A stretch of DNA of 64,000 nt from Stutzerimonas stutzeri (GCF_024448715.1 NZ_JAMOHZ010000008.1:62001-126000), one strand, 5' to 3'; counted from the stretch's first letter, positions 43,488 to 52,923 are shown. The notes: generated by a model not told the origin, from the sequence alone. Numbers and translations: made by a program.

Positions 43488-44744
43488 CTAAGCGGCCGGC
43501 TCTGCCAGCGCGCTTCGCCTCTGCACCCGACCGGCACGGAACAGGGCCGCGGGTCCGGCGAGCAAGCACAGCCCCATTAGCGCGAACGCCGCCCACCAAC
43601 CCGCCAGCTGCTCGTCGCCCAGCCAGTCGAGCACCATGCCGAACAGCAAAGGCCCGAGGAACGCACCGGTAAAGCCGGTGCAGGAATACAGCGCCATGAC
43701 GGCGCCGCGATGACTGGCGGGCGCCACCGCCACCAACCCGGCAGTCAGCGCAGCAGAGTCGGCCGTGACCGTAACGCTATAGCAAATGATCAGCACCAGC
43801 AGCGCCCAGAATGGCAGCGCCGCGCCGAGTCCGAGCAGGCAGGCCAACAGCGCCGAAAACAGCATCACTGCGACCAGCCAACGCTGCCGGCCAAAACGGA
43901 TCGCCATTTCGTTACCGAGGATGCTGGCCGGCATGCCGATGAGCGTTGCGATCATCGCCACCCAGGTTCCGCTCAGCCAGGGCGATTGGCCCTGCCAATC
44001 ACCGGCGAACACGATGAAGGCCACCAGCCAGGCGCGGAAGGCGAACAATTCCAGATTATGCATGGCATAGGCCAGGCAATAGGCGATGACGGAGCGTTCC
44101 ATCAGCGGCGCCAGGTCGAGCAGGCGTCGCGGCTCATGCTCGGCGACCGGCTTTGGCGGTAACCCGCGCCACACCATCACCCAGGCCAATAGCGCGCAGC
44201 CCCCGCTGAGCAGTGCCGGCAATTGCCAACCGCCAAGCTTGGCCAACTCGCCAGAAAGCAGGAAGGACAGCGCCGTGCCGAGGCCGAAGCTTGCCGTGTA
44301 AAACGCGATGGCGCGCGATTGTGCCGGCCCTTCGATGCGCTCGGACAGGGCCTTGAGCCCTGGCATGTAGGTGCCGGCCATGCCGATACCGGCGAGGACA
44401 CGCCAGAGCAGCGCCGACCAGAAGCCATCGGCCAGCACGAAGCCGGCGCTGGCGAACGCGGTCAGCAGCATGGCCCAGAGGTAGATCAGCCGCGCATCGT
44501 GGCGATCGGTCAGCCCCGTCAGTATCGGCACCGCGAGCATGTAACCGAGAAAGAAGCCGCCGCCGATCCAGCCCGCCTCGGTGTTGTTCAGGTCCCAGAG
44601 TGACTGAAACTCGGGCAGCAGCGCCGCGAACAGCGCGAATCCGGCCATGCCCAGGGTTTCCGCGATGCACATCACCAAGGTCAACCGGCGCGCGGTCGAG
44701 CTCAGTTGGACAGCGGGTGGCGGTGAGGCGTCGGTCGGATTCAT
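43488..44744 (-). CDS. Major facilitator superfamily transporter
   Basis: 418 residues, 12 predicted helices. The first loop motif reads GLTDRHDARLIYLWAMLL and helix 4-5 contains VLAGIGMAGTYMPGLKALSE. It resembles CynX/YbfB-like carriers for organic anions more than drug pumps. It starts 45 bases after the phnP stop, so it may be the last gene of the C-P lyase operon. A phosphonate, organophosphate or C-P lyase product (for example an alkane-derived or phosphoribosyl compound) is possible, but no sequence feature settles this. Confidence 0.85.
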   Translation of the reverse strand: MNPTDASPPPAVQLSSTARRLTLVMCIAETLGMAGFALFAALLPEFQSLWDLNNTEAGWIGGGFFLGYMLAVPILTGLTDRHDARLIYLWAMLLTAFASAGFVLADGFWSALLWRVLAGIGMAGTYMPGLKALSERIEGPAQSRAIAFYTASFGLGTALSFLLSGELAKLGGWQLPALLSGGCALLAWVMVWRGLPPKPVAEHEPRRLLDLAPLMERSVIAYCLAYAMHNLELFAFRAWLVAFIVFAGDWQGQSPWLSGTWVAMIATLIGMPASILGNEMAIRFGRQRWLVAVMLFSALLACLLGLGAALPFWALLVLIICYSVTVTADSAALTAGLVAVAPASHRGAVMALYSCTGFTGAFLGPLLFGMVLDWLGDEQLAGWWAAFALMGLCLLAGPAALFRAGRVQRRSALAEPAA

Positions 44745-44789
44745 TCGGCATCCATCTTGGTGGCGACTTCCCTGCGGGTCCAGCGTATC

Positions 44790-45536
44790 TCAGAGAGACT
44801 GGCCGTCGGCGGCCAGGCTGACTCCGGCTGGCAGCGCGTCGGGATGCTCCAGCAACCAGGAGTCCAGATTGTGGCCGATATGGGTCAGCACTGCCTGCCC
44901 CGGGTTCAGTTCGGCAATCGTCGCCAACGCGTGGGTCAGGTCGTTGTGATTCTGCGGTGACGCCTGAGGCGGGCTCGAACAGTCCAGCACCAGCAGGTCG
45001 AGCGTGCGCTGCCGCAGCACGCTCAAGCTGATATCAGGCACGCCAAGGGTGTCGGTGAGATAGGCAATGCGCCGCCCCATTCCCTCGAACAGATAGCCCT
45101 GTGTCGGCTTTGAATGATTGAGCGGCAACGCGGTAACGCTGAGCTCACCCAGCTCGCGACGCTCCAGCGCGGCGAACGGCTGGGAAAAATCCAGAATACC
45201 GGGATGCTTGTAGAGATCGGCCAGCCCCTCGGGGTCCTGCGGGCCATGCACCGGAATCCGCAGCCCGAGCCCCCAGCGCAGGTGCAACAGACCCTGGGCG
45301 TGATCGGCGTGGTAATGGGTTTGCAGAATGCCGCTGAGGCTACCCGGCGCGAAGCGCTCGGTCAGGTCGGTGAGGCCGCTGTCGACCAGCCAGCGCTGCG
45401 AGCCGCATTCGATCAATGCGCAGCAGGGTCCGCGACGCCAGGTCGAATCGGCGCGAGCCCGGCCACAGGCCACGCAATCGCAGTTGTACACCGGCACCTG
45501 ACGGGCGTTGCCGCTGCCGAGAATGGTCAGGCGCAT
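44790..45536 (-). CDS. phnP: Phosphoribosyl 1,2-cyclic phosphate phosphodiesterase PhnP
   Basis: 248 residues of the metallo-beta-lactamase fold. The active-site motif is QTHYHADHAQG near residue 75, with a further metal Asp in YLTDTLGVP and His in LTHIGHNLDSW. The PhnP-specific structural zinc site CDCVAC is present near residue 20. It opens the cyclic phosphate made by the C-P lyase to give ribose 1,5-bisphosphate. Overlaps phnN by 10 bases. Confidence 0.93.
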   Translation of the reverse strand: MRLTILGSGNARQVPVYNCDCVACGRARADSTWRRGPCCALIECGSQRWLVDSGLTDLTERFAPGSLSGILQTHYHADHAQGLLHLRWGLGLRIPVHGPQDPEGLADLYKHPGILDFSQPFAALERRELGELSVTALPLNHSKPTQGYLFEGMGRRIAYLTDTLGVPDISLSVLRQRTLDLLVLDCSSPPQASPQNHNDLTHALATIAELNPGQAVLTHIGHNLDSWLLEHPDALPAGVSLAADGQSL

Positions 45537-46084
45537 GCGGGAGCCTGGTCGATCAGCTGCAACAGGCGCTGCACGCTTTGCTCCAGCGCCCCGGAGTTGT
45601 CCAATAGCAGCGCCTCGCCCTGCCCCGCTGCCTGGAACTGGTCGTTGCGGGCCAGCCGTGCGTCTATTTCCTCGAGCGATTCACGCCCCCGTGCCAGCAA
45701 CCGCTGACGCAGCACCGGCAGCGACACCGTAAGCAGGACCGCCTGCAGCTGCGGATAATACCGGCGCGCCTCGGCCAGATAGGCGCGTGAGCCATTGACC
45801 AGCACATCCTGGCCCGCGGCCAGCCAATCGTCGATCTCCCGGGAAATGCCGTAGTGCAAGCCATTGGCCCGCCAGTGCAGGGCGAAGGCGCCGGTCGCTC
45901 GCAATTGCTCGAACTCCGCCTCGCTGACCGCCAGGGCATCCTCCCCTACCGCCTCGGCTGATCGGGTGATGACGCGCCGGGCGATCCGACACCCGCGCGC
46001 CTGCAGCGGCTCGCTGGCCGCTTGTAACAGGCTGTCCTTGCCTGAGCCGGAAGGCCCCATCAGATAGATCAGTCGTCCCGTCAT
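45527..46084 (-). CDS. phnN: Ribose 1,5-bisphosphate phosphokinase PhnN
   Basis: 185 residues, the same length as E. coli PhnN. It phosphorylates ribose 1,5-bisphosphate to PRPP, returning the ribose to metabolism. The N-terminus MTGRLIYLMGPSGSGKDSLL holds the P-loop; SGAFALHWRANGLHYG-type guanylate-kinase-like core follows (here TGAFALHWRANGLHYG). I chose the ATG at 46084, preceded by AAGGGA; another ATG at 46096 overlaps the phnM stop and would add four residues. Overlaps phnP at its 3' end. Confidence 0.92.
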   Translation of the reverse strand: MTGRLIYLMGPSGSGKDSLLQAASEPLQARGCRIARRVITRSAEAVGEDALAVSEAEFEQLRATGAFALHWRANGLHYGISREIDDWLAAGQDVLVNGSRAYLAEARRYYPQLQAVLLTVSLPVLRQRLLARGRESLEEIDARLARNDQFQAAGQGEALLLDNSGALEQSVQRLLQLIDQAPACA

Positions 46085-46095
46085 CCGTCCCTTCA

Positions 46096-47241
46096 TCAAA
46101 ACACCCTTCTGCCTTGCCGCCATACCTGTCGGACCACCGGCTGGCCATGCCTGTCGCTCGCCTGCAGCAGATCCGCACGCAGACCGGGGCGGATTTCGCC
46201 ACGGTCGTCCAGGCCCGCTGCCTGAGCCGGCGCCAGGCTGACCGCGGCGATGGCCTTGGGCAAGTCATAGCCGTTGCCCAGCGCAGAGAGCATAAACGCC
46301 GCCTGCAGCAGACTGGCCGGATAGTAATCGCTGGAGAGTATGTCCAGCACACCCTGGCGTGCCAGATCAGCCGCGGCAATGTTGCCCGAATGCGAACCAC
46401 CGCGAACGATGTTCGGTGCGCCCATCAGCACCTTCAGCCCACGGGCGTGGCTGGCCTGCGCCGCTTCGAAGGTGGTGGGGAATTCAGCGATGGCCATGCC
46501 GAAGCCGGCCGACTCCTCAACGTGTGCAAGGGTCGCGTCGTCGTGGCTGGCCAACGCCAGGCCGCGCGCCTGGCAGATCTCGACGATGGCACGGCGCTGG
46601 CGGTCGCTGTATTGCCTGGAGTTGGCGACCTGTTGGTCGCTGAACGCATCCATCTCCGCCGCGTTGAGGTGGTACTTGCCCATGTAGTACTCGCGGTATT
46701 TCTCCGTCTGAGCGAATTGGCGCTGGCCCGGCGAGTGGTCCATCACCGATACCAATTGCACCAGCGGATGCTCTACCAGATCGCGAAACACCGGCAGCGC
46801 ATCCGGATGGCAGACCTCGCAGCGCAGGTGTAGCCGGTGATCGGCGCGGGTGTCGCCGGCGGCCTCGGCCTGGGCAATGGCGTCGAGCATGGCGGGTAGC
46901 TGCTGCATGCGCTTGCCGCGCGGGTTGATGTCGCCGATGGATAGCGCATCGAACACCGTGGTGATGCCCGCGGCTACGATCTGCGCATCATGAGTCAGCA
47001 CCGCCGATGCCGAGGGCCAGTCGACACCGGGGCGCGGCGTCATGTGCTTTTCCAGATTGTCGGTGTGCAGTTCGACCAGGCCCGGTATCAGGTAATCGCC
47101 GCCCAGGTCCTGGGCCTGCGGCAACTGACTGCGCCCCTCGTCCAGCGCGGCGATGAGCCCGTCACGAATCACCAGCGTGCCGTCGATCACCCGATCCGCC
47201 GTGACCACACGGGCATTACTCAATATCAGTTCAGCAGGCAT
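46096..47241 (-). CDS. phnM: Alpha-D-ribose 1-methylphosphonate 5-triphosphate diphosphatase PhnM
   Basis: 381 residues, amidohydrolase superfamily. Metal ligands: [14 protein letters not shown] near residue 57, the carbamylated-lysine/His region [27 protein letters not shown] and [14 protein letters not shown]. It removes pyrophosphate from the ribose 5-triphosphate phosphonate before C-P bond cleavage. The start at 47241 lies within the end of phnL (11-base overlap). An upstream in-frame region of 20 codons has no similarity. Confidence 0.94.
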   Translation of the reverse strand: MPAELILSNARVVTADRVIDGTLVIRDGLIAALDEGRSQLPQAQDLGGDYLIPGLVELHTDNLEKHMTPRPGVDWPSASAVLTHDAQIVAAGITTVFDALSIGDINPRGKRMQQLPAMLDAIAQAEAAGDTRADHRLHLRCEVCHPDALPVFRDLVEHPLVQLVSVMDHSPGQRQFAQTEKYREYYMGKYHLNAAEMDAFSDQQVANSRQYSDRQRRAIVEICQARGLALASHDDATLAHVEESAGFGMAIAEFPTTFEAAQASHARGLKVLMGAPNIVRGGSHSGNIAAADLARQGVLDILSSDYYPASLLQAAFMLSALGNGYDLPKAIAAVSLAPAQAAGLDDRGEIRPGLRADLLQASDRHGQPVVRQVWRQGRRVF

Positions 47242-47932
47242 GGCGATGCTCCTCGGCGGCCATGTCCAGGTAGCGATCGGCGACCGCCTCGCGTATGGCA
47301 CGGTCGTGAAAGATGCCGATCAGTGCCGCGCCGGCGGCCTTGGCTTCGGCGATCAGCTCCAGCACCACCCGGCAGTTGGTCTCGTCGAGCGAGGCGGTGG
47401 GTTCGTCCAGTAGCAGCACCGGCCACTGCACCATGAAGCCGCGCGCCAGGTTCACCCGTTGCTGCTCGCCACCGGAAAAGGTGCCGGGCGCCAGCTGCCA
47501 GAGCCGCTCGGGGATGTTCAGCCGGGTCAGCAGGCTTTCCGCTCGGGCCTGCGCCTCCTGCCGGCTCCAGCCCCGCGCCTGCGCTGGCGCCATGACCACT
47601 TCAAGGCAAGGCACCCGTGGAATTACCCGCAAAAACTGGCTGACATAGCCGAGGCTTTCGCGACGGACCGCCAACATTTGCCGAGGCTCGGCACCGACCA
47701 GTTCCAGTGCTTCGCCACGATGGCGCAGGCGGATGCTGCCGGTGGCCAGGTAATTGCCGTACAGGCAGCGCAACAGGGTGGATTTGCCGGCGCCGGAGCG
47801 TCCATGCAGCACCAGACACTCGCCGGGGGCCACAGTGAAGCTGACCTCGTTCAGTACGTTTAGGGTTACGCCGTGCTGCTGGTGGAGCGTGAAGGATTTA
47901 CGCAGGTTGCGGACTTCGATCGGGTTGTTCAT
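47231..47932 (-). CDS. phnL: Phosphonate C-P lyase system protein PhnL
   Basis: 233 residues with an ABC ATPase core: Walker [18 protein letters not shown] near residue 43, signature [15 protein letters not shown] near 150, Walker [13 protein letters not shown]. PhnL has no membrane partner. In E. coli it takes part with PhnGHI in loading the phosphonate onto ribose triphosphate, and cryo-EM shows PhnK and PhnL stacked on the C-P lyase core. Here 401 bases separate it from phnK, whereas the two are normally adjacent. Confidence 0.94.
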   Translation of the reverse strand: MNNPIEVRNLRKSFTLHQQHGVTLNVLNEVSFTVAPGECLVLHGRSGAGKSTLLRCLYGNYLATGSIRLRHRGEALELVGAEPRQMLAVRRESLGYVSQFLRVIPRVPCLEVVMAPAQARGWSRQEAQARAESLLTRLNIPERLWQLAPGTFSGGEQQRVNLARGFMVQWPVLLLDEPTASLDETNCRVVLELIAEAKAAGAALIGIFHDRAIREAVADRYLDMAAEEHRHAC

Positions 47933-48333
47933 GAGTTACCTCGCAACGAAAGGAAGGACTGAAGGCCGTACCGGCATGCCTGATTTGCGAGCAAGAACTC
48001 GGCGGTGCTCGCGGCTCGCACTGGACCCTTGTAGGAGCCAGCTTGCTGGCGAAACTCTTTGCGCAAGACCGTTCGTCCCGGGCGCTGCCCGGTTCGCGAG
48101 CAAGCTCGCTCCTACAAAGAACGGAGGGGCCATGATCCAGCCCATCCTCCCGGCCCCAAGGACACCAGCCGTGCGTAATTCTCGAGCCAAGGGCTCGGCG
48201 CCCCCCTCGCTCCTACAAGAGCAGCGGGTAGCGTTGCGCTCGCGGCTTACATCGGCCCCCTGTAGGAGCCAGCTTGCTGGCGAAGCTTTTCGCGACGAGC
48301 CGACCGCCATACGCGGATTGCGTGCAACCCCAC
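47933..48333. repeat. Repeat-filled gap between phnK and phnL (Pseudomonas REP-type elements)
   Basis: Four REP-like elements: TGTAGGAGCCAGCTTGCTGG at 48030-48049 and 48261-48280, the opposite-facing TCGCGAGCAAGCTCGCTCCT near 48094-48113, and a partial copy CCCTCGCTCCTACAAGA near 48204-48220. No coding region is supported. The segment 48186-48220 also resembles 27805-27840. The insertion interrupts an otherwise tightly overlapping operon. Confidence 0.8.
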
Positions 48334-49146
48334 TCATGGTTGCAACACCGACGACACCAACAGCTGCGAATACGGGTGCTGCGGATCATCAAGAATCTGG
48401 TCGGTGAGGCCGGTTTCCACCACGCGCGAGCGGCGCATAACCATCAGTCGATCAGCCAGCAGCCGCGCGACGGCGAGGTCGTGAGTGACGATCACCACCG
48501 CCAGATCCAGCTCATGTACCAGCCCGCGCAACAGATCGAGCAGGCGCGCCTGCACCGAAACGTCGAGACCGCCAGTGGGCTCGTCCATGAACACCAGACG
48601 TGGCCCGGAGACCAGGTTGCGGGCGATCTGCAGGCGCTGCTGCATGCCGCCTGAGAAGGTGCGCGGTAGATCGTCGATGCGCGCCGGGTCGATCTCCACC
48701 TGGCTCAGCCAGTCCAGCCCGGCCTGGCGCAACTGACCGTAGTGGCGCTGCCCCTGGGCCATCAGCCGCTCGCCGATGTTGGCGCCGGCCGATACGCCCA
48801 TGCGCAGGCCGTCGCGCGGGTTCTGCTCGACGAAGCCCCATTCGGTGCGCAGCAAGCTCCGACGTTCCGCCTCGCTGGCGGCGTAGAGATCGAGCCAGGC
48901 GCCGTCGCGACCGCGATAACTCACCGAACCCCGGTCGGGCGGGCAGCGTCCGGCCAGCAGGCTGAGCAATGTGGATTTGCCGGAACCGGATTCACCGACG
49001 ATGCCCAGTACCTCACCCGGATGGAGATCGAAGTCGACGCCCTGGCAACCGGTATCCGGCCCGTACAGGCGAGTCAGCCCGCGGACCGAAAGCAATGGCT
49101 GGTCGAGGTTGCTGGCAGGTTGTTGCAGATCGAGCGCGGCGTTCAT
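48334..49146 (-). CDS. phnK: Phosphonate C-P lyase system protein PhnK
   Basis: 270 residues with an ABC ATPase core: Walker [21 protein letters not shown] near residue 60, signature FSGGMQQRLQIARNLV near 175 and Walker B LVFMDEPTGGLD. PhnK binds the PhnGHIJ core next to PhnJ. The ATG at 49146 overlaps the phnJ stop (ATGA). The open frame upstream lies inside phnJ and is not coding. Confidence 0.95.
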   Translation of the reverse strand: MNAALDLQQPASNLDQPLLSVRGLTRLYGPDTGCQGVDFDLHPGEVLGIVGESGSGKSTLLSLLAGRCPPDRGSVSYRGRDGAWLDLYAASEAERRSLLRTEWGFVEQNPRDGLRMGVSAGANIGERLMAQGQRHYGQLRQAGLDWLSQVEIDPARIDDLPRTFSGGMQQRLQIARNLVSGPRLVFMDEPTGGLDVSVQARLLDLLRGLVHELDLAVVIVTHDLAVARLLADRLMVMRRSRVVETGLTDQILDDPQHPYSQLLVSSVLQP

Positions 49147-50024
49147 TCGGCGGTCTCCTGGGCGTCGCGGCGTTGCGTGCAGTAATCGGTATCCGAGCAG
49201 ACGAAGCGCTTGGTGCCGGCGTCGTCGACGATGAGTTCGTCGAGGTAGGAGCTGTCGCTGCCGCAGAAGTCGCAGCACTGATCCCAGGCCTGGATGGCGA
49301 AGGGGTGATCCTCGAAGTCCAGGCTGCGCACGTCGGTGTAAGGCGGCAGCGCATAAAGGCGCTTCTCGCGCCCGGCGCCGAACAGCATCAGCGCCGGGCT
49401 CATGTCCAGCTTGGGATTGTCGAATTTGGGAATCGGCGAGGGATCCATCACGTAGCGACCGTCCACCGTCACCGGATAGGCGTAGCTGGTGGCGATATGG
49501 CCGAAGGTGGCGATGTCCTCGTAGAGCTTGACGTGCATGACCCCGTAGTCCTCAAGGGCGTGCATGGTCCGGGTCTCGCTTTCCGACGGCTCGATGAAGC
49601 GCAGCGGCTCGGGGATCGGCACCTGATAGACCATGATCTGATCGTTGCGCAGCGGCGTTTCCGGAATCCGGTGGCGGGTCTGGATCAGCGTCGCCTCGGG
49701 CGTGCGGGTAGTAGTGGCGACACCCGCGGTGCGGGCGAAGAAGCGCCGGATCGACACCGCGTTGGTGGTGTCGTCCGCGCCTTGGTCGATCACCTTGAGC
49801 ACGTCCTCGGCACCCAGAATGGCGGCGGTCAGCTGCATGCCGCCGGTGCCCCAACCGTAGGGCAGCGGCATTTCGCGTCCGCCGAAGGGCACTTGATAAC
49901 CGGGGATTGCCACGGCCTTGAGCAGCCCGCGACGGATCATGCGTTTGGTCTGCTCGTCGAGGTAGGCGAAGTTGTAGCCCTGCTCCGTCGCGCCGGGCTG
50001 GCGTTCAGTGACAGTCATGTTCAT
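49143..50024 (-). CDS. phnJ: Alpha-D-ribose 1-methylphosphonate 5-phosphate C-P lyase PhnJ (radical SAM)
   Basis: 293 residues. This is the radical SAM enzyme that breaks the carbon-phosphorus bond. The unusual CX2C...C cluster is present: CDFCGSD near residue 247 and the later cysteines in VCSDTDYC. The glycine that carries the radical in E. coli lies in the early GYQVPFGG/GWGTGG region. The ATG at 50024 overlaps the phnI stop; a long open frame upstream to 50375 is antisense-like noise over phnI. Overlaps phnK by four bases. Confidence 0.95.
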   Translation of the reverse strand: MNMTVTERQPGATEQGYNFAYLDEQTKRMIRRGLLKAVAIPGYQVPFGGREMPLPYGWGTGGMQLTAAILGAEDVLKVIDQGADDTTNAVSIRRFFARTAGVATTTRTPEATLIQTRHRIPETPLRNDQIMVYQVPIPEPLRFIEPSESETRTMHALEDYGVMHVKLYEDIATFGHIATSYAYPVTVDGRYVMDPSPIPKFDNPKLDMSPALMLFGAGREKRLYALPPYTDVRSLDFEDHPFAIQAWDQCCDFCGSDSSYLDELIVDDAGTKRFVCSDTDYCTQRRDAQETAE

Positions 50025-51133
50025 GCGCGGCGCTCCTCGGCATTGGGCTCGGGCTGGGCCGTGGCGGTCTCGTCGACCGGCGCGCGGCGCAGCTTGCGAA
50101 TCAACTCCAGTTCGGACTGGAAATCGACGTAATGCGGCAGCTTGAGGTGCGAGACGAAACCACCGGCCTCGACGTTGTCGCAGTGCATCAGGACGAACTC
50201 TTCTTGTTGCGCCGGCCCCTGCACCGTCTCGCCGTATTCGGCGCCGCGCAGCGCACGGTCGACCAGGGCCATGCCCATCGCCTTGCGCTCGGCGTAGCCG
50301 AAGGCCAGCCCGTAGCCGCGGGTGAACTGCGGATCGATGCCCTGACCGCCAACGAATTGGTTGACCATCTCGCACTCGGTGACTTCGATATCACCCAGCG
50401 GCACGGCGAAGCCCAGCTCCGGCGGCTCCATCCAGACCTCCACCTGACCAATGCGGATTTCCCCGGCGAACGGATGGTTGCGGCCATAGCCACGCTGGGT
50501 CGAATAGCCCAGCGCCAGCAAAAAACCTTCGTCGCCACGGGCCAGCGCCTGCAGGCGTTGAGCGCGATCACTGGGAAATTCCAGTGGTTCGCGGGTGATG
50601 TCCGGCACGGCCTGATCGCCGCCGCGCTCGGGTTTCATCAGGCCTTCTGCGGCCAGCAGATCGAGCACACGCGGACAGCTCGCCAGCGTGGCGTCCGGGT
50701 CGCTCTCGGGGCCGGGATGTTCGCCCTCGGCGAGCAGGCTGAAGTCCAGCAGGCGATGGCTGTAGTCGAAGGTCGGGCCGAGCAGCTGACCGCCCGGCAG
50801 ATCCTTGAAGGTTGCGGAGATACGCCGACTTGGCCGCATCTGCGCGGTTTCCAACGGCACGCTGTTACCAAAGCGCGGCAGCGTGGTGCGGTAGGCGCGC
50901 AGCAGGAAGATGGCTTCGAGCAGATCGCCGGCCGCCTGCTTGATCGCCAGTGCAGCCAATTCTTCGTCGAACAGCGAACCTTCGGCCATGACCCGCGCTA
51001 CCGCCAACGGCAGCTGCTGACGGATCTGGTTGACGCTCAGTTCGGGCAAGGCAGTATCGCCGCGGCGCTTCTTCGCCAGCAGCCGGTGAGCGTTGTCGAT
51101 GGCCTGTTCGCCACCCTTTACGGCTACGTACAT
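50021..51133 (-). CDS. phnI: Carbon-phosphorus lyase core subunit PhnI
   Basis: 370 residues beginning MYVAVKGGEQAIDNAHRLLA, the standard PhnI N-terminus. The C-P lyase core is PhnG2H2I2J2; PhnI with G, H and L attaches phosphonate to C1 of ribose, displacing adenine from ATP. Further conserved stretches: YSTQRGYGRNHPFAGEIRIG and GYGLAFGYAERKAMGMALVD. The C-terminal tail is slightly longer than in E. coli (354). Start overlaps the phnH stop (TGATG), end overlaps phnJ. Confidence 0.95.
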   Translation of the reverse strand: MYVAVKGGEQAIDNAHRLLAKKRRGDTALPELSVNQIRQQLPLAVARVMAEGSLFDEELAALAIKQAAGDLLEAIFLLRAYRTTLPRFGNSVPLETAQMRPSRRISATFKDLPGGQLLGPTFDYSHRLLDFSLLAEGEHPGPESDPDATLASCPRVLDLLAAEGLMKPERGGDQAVPDITREPLEFPSDRAQRLQALARGDEGFLLALGYSTQRGYGRNHPFAGEIRIGQVEVWMEPPELGFAVPLGDIEVTECEMVNQFVGGQGIDPQFTRGYGLAFGYAERKAMGMALVDRALRGAEYGETVQGPAQQEEFVLMHCDNVEAGGFVSHLKLPHYVDFQSELELIRKLRRAPVDETATAQPEPNAEERRA

Positions 51134-51732
51134 CAGGCGACCTCCTCTATCGATGGCGCAATGCGGGTGCTGCGGGGCAAGCCAATCAGGGTCTGGCCGG
51201 CGGCGAAGAAAGCGTCCAGCCCGCGCGGAAAATCATTGCGCGCGGCACGCTGTTGCCAGAACGCGGCCGGCACCGGCAGGCTGACTTCGCGCTGACCAAG
51301 AATGCCGGGGCCGCTCCAGCTCAATGCCGCGCCACCGTCGAGGCCATCGAGCTGGACCAGCAATGTGCAGGACTGATCAGGAAAGCGTTCGCTACCGGTG
51401 CAGAAGCCGGACAGGTCGTCCAGCGCTTGCGCGTCAAGCAACGCAAAGTCCGCCAGTTCACGCTCAGCGACGATCGCGCAACCGCAGTGGAAGGCCAGGT
51501 TGGTGCGCACCGTTGGCGTATCGAAAGCCGGCGCCAGCCACAGCCGCGTCTCGCTATCGAGCAGGCTCAGGCACACCGCATAGGTTGCCGGTGCCAGCGG
51601 ATCAAGGGCCGCTACCGGAATCACTGGCTGCACCAGGCCAGGCTCGGCGAGCGCCTTGAGCGCGGCGCGGAACACACGCTGGCTGTCCAGCACTTGGTCG
51701 TCGAATGCCGCATGCAACAGGTCTGCACTCAT
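51133..51732 (-). CDS. phnH: Carbon-phosphorus lyase core subunit PhnH
   Basis: 199 residues. PhnH is a core subunit with a PLP-transferase-like fold but no catalytic lysine. The N-terminus SADLLHAAFDDQVLDSQRVF and the section LDGLDGGAALSWSGPGILG are typical. The ATG at 51732 overlaps the phnG stop as TGATG; a TTG one codon upstream is the alternative. Terminal overlap with phnI is also TGATG, so the whole set is translationally coupled. Confidence 0.94.
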   Translation of the reverse strand: MSADLLHAAFDDQVLDSQRVFRAALKALAEPGLVQPVIPVAALDPLAPATYAVCLSLLDSETRLWLAPAFDTPTVRTNLAFHCGCAIVAERELADFALLDAQALDDLSGFCTGSERFPDQSCTLLVQLDGLDGGAALSWSGPGILGQREVSLPVPAAFWQQRAARNDFPRGLDAFFAAGQTLIGLPRSTRIAPSIEEVA

Positions 51733-52184
51733 CAATCCTCTCCTCTCACCAGGGTGAAGAATTCCACTTTGCTGCTGGCCGTCTCGGCATCCTGCGCAGC
51801 GCGGTGGGTCGCCTGCGCGGCCGCTAGCGGTGCGATCATCTGCTCCTGCCAGCGCGCCTGATCGCGGCCCTGCAGATGCGCGTCGGCCAGCGCGGCCAGT
51901 TCGGCGTGATGCTTGTCGCGCCCGGCCACGTAGCTGTAACCGGTGCGGCCGTCGCCCAGGCGCACAACGCAGCGGGTCACAGTCATTTCGCCGAGGTTGA
52001 ACGCAGCGCCGGTGCCGCCCATACGGCCACGCACCAGCGTCATGCCGATCTCCGGTGCACGCACCAGTCGATAGTCGATGTCCTTGAGTGCAGCCTCGTA
52101 ACGCGCCAGCTCTTTGCCGGCACGGGCGAGCACGCCCATCCAGCGCTGACGAGTGGCAATTTCAGGGGTCATGCGCGTCTCCAT
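51732..52184 (-). CDS. phnG: Carbon-phosphorus lyase core subunit PhnG
   Basis: 150 residues, close to E. coli PhnG (150). The core reads EIATRQRWMGVLARAG, MGGTGAAFNLGEMTVTRCVV and GYSYVAGRDKHHAELAALAD, each conserved with E. coli. PhnG is part of the nucleosidase/phosphonate transferase assembly with PhnH, PhnI and PhnL. The ATG at 52184 overlaps the phnF stop (TGATG); an ATG at 52172 preceded by GGAGA is an equally good start and would give 146 residues. Confidence 0.94.
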   Translation of the reverse strand: METRMTPEIATRQRWMGVLARAGKELARYEAALKDIDYRLVRAPEIGMTLVRGRMGGTGAAFNLGEMTVTRCVVRLGDGRTGYSYVAGRDKHHAELAALADAHLQGRDQARWQEQMIAPLAAAQATHRAAQDAETASSKVEFFTLVRGED

Positions 52185-52888
52185 CAGGTAGCGACCTGGT
52201 ACTGGAAACGGTCGGCACGGCTGGTCGACAACGACAGCTCCACCGGCCGTCCGGCCAGGTCATGGGAAAGGGTCAGTACGGTCAGCAGCGGCGCGTGACG
52301 CGGCATCAGCAACTGGTCGGCCTCATCGGGCGTGGGCAGCCGGGCGCCGATCAGGCTGAAGGCGCGACTCAGCGGCAGTTCGCGCACGGCCAGGTACTGG
52401 CGCAGCGAGCCGCCGTTGTAATCAGCCAGTAACGACTGGCGGCTGGCGCAGAAACGGTGACGGATCAGGCTCACCGGTTGTTCGTCCAGCAGGCGCAGGG
52501 TGTGCAGTTCAAGCAACGGTGCGCTTTCGCCAAGCTTCAGGTAATTCGTTTCTTCGGCGGTGGCCGGACGCAGCTGGCGTTGCAGCAGGCGTGCCTGGAC
52601 TCCGAGGCCCTGCGCCGACAACGACTCGCTGTAGGCGCTGCCCGCAGCCAGCGGATAGATCAGCGGCCGCGCCAGCACCCGTGTGCTTCTGCCTTGCTGG
52701 CGCAGTACGCGCCCTTCGCTGACCAGCTCATCGATAGCACGGCGCAGCGTGTGCCGATTGACCTCGAAGCGTGCCGCCAGCTGAGCCTCACCCGGTAGCT
52801 GATCGCCCGGCTGCAGATGGCGCAGTTCCTCACGCAACTGAGCGGCCAGCTGCAGGTAACGCGGCTGCGGTTGTCTAGACATGTGCAT
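52184..52888 (-). CDS. phnF: PhnF, GntR/HutC-family regulator of phosphonate metabolism
   Basis: 234 residues: N-terminal GntR winged helix (LPGEAQLAARFEVNRHTLRR) and a C-terminal UTRA effector domain (LSRAFSLIGARLPTPDEADQ). It follows E. coli PhnF along its length. It likely represses the operon or tunes it to a phosphonate or organophosphate ligand, in addition to Pho control. I chose the ATG at 52888 (MHMSRQ); the ATG at 52882 is possible. The ribosome site is weak. The open frame further upstream to 53134 lies inside phnE. Confidence 0.92.
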   Translation of the reverse strand: MHMSRQPQPRYLQLAAQLREELRHLQPGDQLPGEAQLAARFEVNRHTLRRAIDELVSEGRVLRQQGRSTRVLARPLIYPLAAGSAYSESLSAQGLGVQARLLQRQLRPATAEETNYLKLGESAPLLELHTLRLLDEQPVSLIRHRFCASRQSLLADYNGGSLRQYLAVRELPLSRAFSLIGARLPTPDEADQLLMPRHAPLLTVLTLSHDLAGRPVELSLSTSRADRFQYQVAT

Positions 52889-52923
52889 AGCTAAAAAAAG
52901 ACGCGCGCGGCGTCCCTCTCCGA

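Noticed and set aside
49143..50375. Extended PhnJ reading frame
   Set aside because: The extra 117 residues overlap phnI in another frame and are Arg/Gly-rich; the ATG at 50024 overlaps the phnI stop as in the other phn junctions.
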